Assembly: GCA_902588855.1 (NCBI GenBank)
Contig: CACIQS010000001.1
Location: 1-37,082, forward strand
Source: an uncultured Pelagibacteraceae bacterium
Lineage (GTDB): Bacteria > Pseudomonadota > Alphaproteobacteria > Pelagibacterales > Pelagibacteraceae
Reading direction: 5' to 3'
DNA: 37,082 bases
Shown here piece after piece: positions 36,562-37,082 of this stretch. The translations under genes and the position numbers were made by a program. A model generated the notes under the pieces. The model searched no databases. It had not been told where the DNA came from and saw nothing but the letters and a program-made list of their open reading frames with translations. Within the stretch, counting starts at the first letter, position 1. Each line of letters begins with the position of its first letter.

Positions 36562-37082
36562 AAAATTATTAATTATTTTATTATCATTTTTAATCTTAAC
36601 TAACTTTGCAAATTCTGAATCTAAATTTGGTGAATTAACAGAAATGCGTGATGAAAAAATGAGAGGTAAAGATGGTCAATGGGTTAGACCTCATCCTGGA
36701 CCATTTATTTGGAATCATATTGAAAGTAAAAAAGGAAATTTCTTTTGGGATGATGTAGATCAATATGTTGTCTATGCACAAGAGCATAATCAAACAATTT
36801 TAGCAACTATTTGGCCTCATACTAATTGGGATCAAAAATCATGCAAAAGAAAAAAGGCCAAAAGTCCTTTTGGAAAACGTTTTACAAAATATTTAAGCAA
36901 ACCATGTTCAATGGATGACTATAAAAACTTTCTTATAAAGTTAGTTGATCGTTATGATGGAGATGGGTCAAACGATATGCCTGGATTAACTAAACCTATA
37001 AAATATTGGGATGTAATGAATGAGCCTGAGTTTAAAATGTTCTTTAAAGGAAGCAAGGAAGACTTTATTGAAACCTTTAATT
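36542..37082 (+). CDS. Secreted glycoside-hydrolase clan GH-A-like protein, 3' truncated by the window edge
   Basis: Open frame not in the ORF track: signal peptide MILLLNKKLLIILLSFLILTNFANS, GQWVRPHPGPFIWNHIE...FFWDDVDQYVVYAQEHNQTILATIWP, YWDVMNEPEF with an NEP acid/base-type motif. Overlaps the guaC end by 20 nt. Confidence 0.78.
   Translation, partial: MILLLNKKLLIILLSFLILTNFANSESKFGELTEMRDEKMRGKDGQWVRPHPGPFIWNHIESKKGNFFWDDVDQYVVYAQEHNQTILATIWPHTNWDQKSCKRKKAKSPFGKRFTKYLSKPCSMDDYKNFLIKLVDRYDGDGSNDMPGLTKPIKYWDVMNEPEFKMFFKGSKEDFIETFN

Overview
The window is AT-rich, gene-dense bacterial DNA that looks like a SAR11/Pelagibacterales-type alphaproteobacterial chromosome. This rests on gene content, short spacers, overlapping stop codons and a proteorhodopsin next to a ferredoxin/reductase pair. 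I see no phage, transposon or CRISPR. In order it holds: ligA (5' truncated), an M24 aminopeptidase P, uvrD/pcrA, an AsmA-like protein, fumC, a MazG-like protein, nadC-nadA, tRNA-Leu(GAG), a YgfZ-type protein, and two cyclic-amidohydrolase paralogs. Next comes a TRAP-transporter catabolic operon: dctPQM, a DapA-family lyase, a 971-aa three-module flavoprotein fusion, an EamA permease and an M20 protein. Then SMR, prpE, a blue-type proteorhodopsin, a desaturase/ferredoxin/reductase/GST cluster, a DksA-like protein, GT39/GT2/DUF1800/DUF1501, guaC and a 3'-truncated GH-A-like secreted protein. The best candidate for something undescribed is the TRAP operon and its leader. A consensus sigma70 promoter drives a 5' UTR with two abutting 40-nt repeats, each able to form an H-type pseudoknot. 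Downstream are a terminator abutting the dctQ start codon, a one-polypeptide HcnABC/hydroxyproline-dehydrogenase-like fusion, an apparent amidohydrolase C-terminal relic, and an M20 homolog lacking two canonical metal ligands. No searches or folding programs were run. Product names come from motif recognition.
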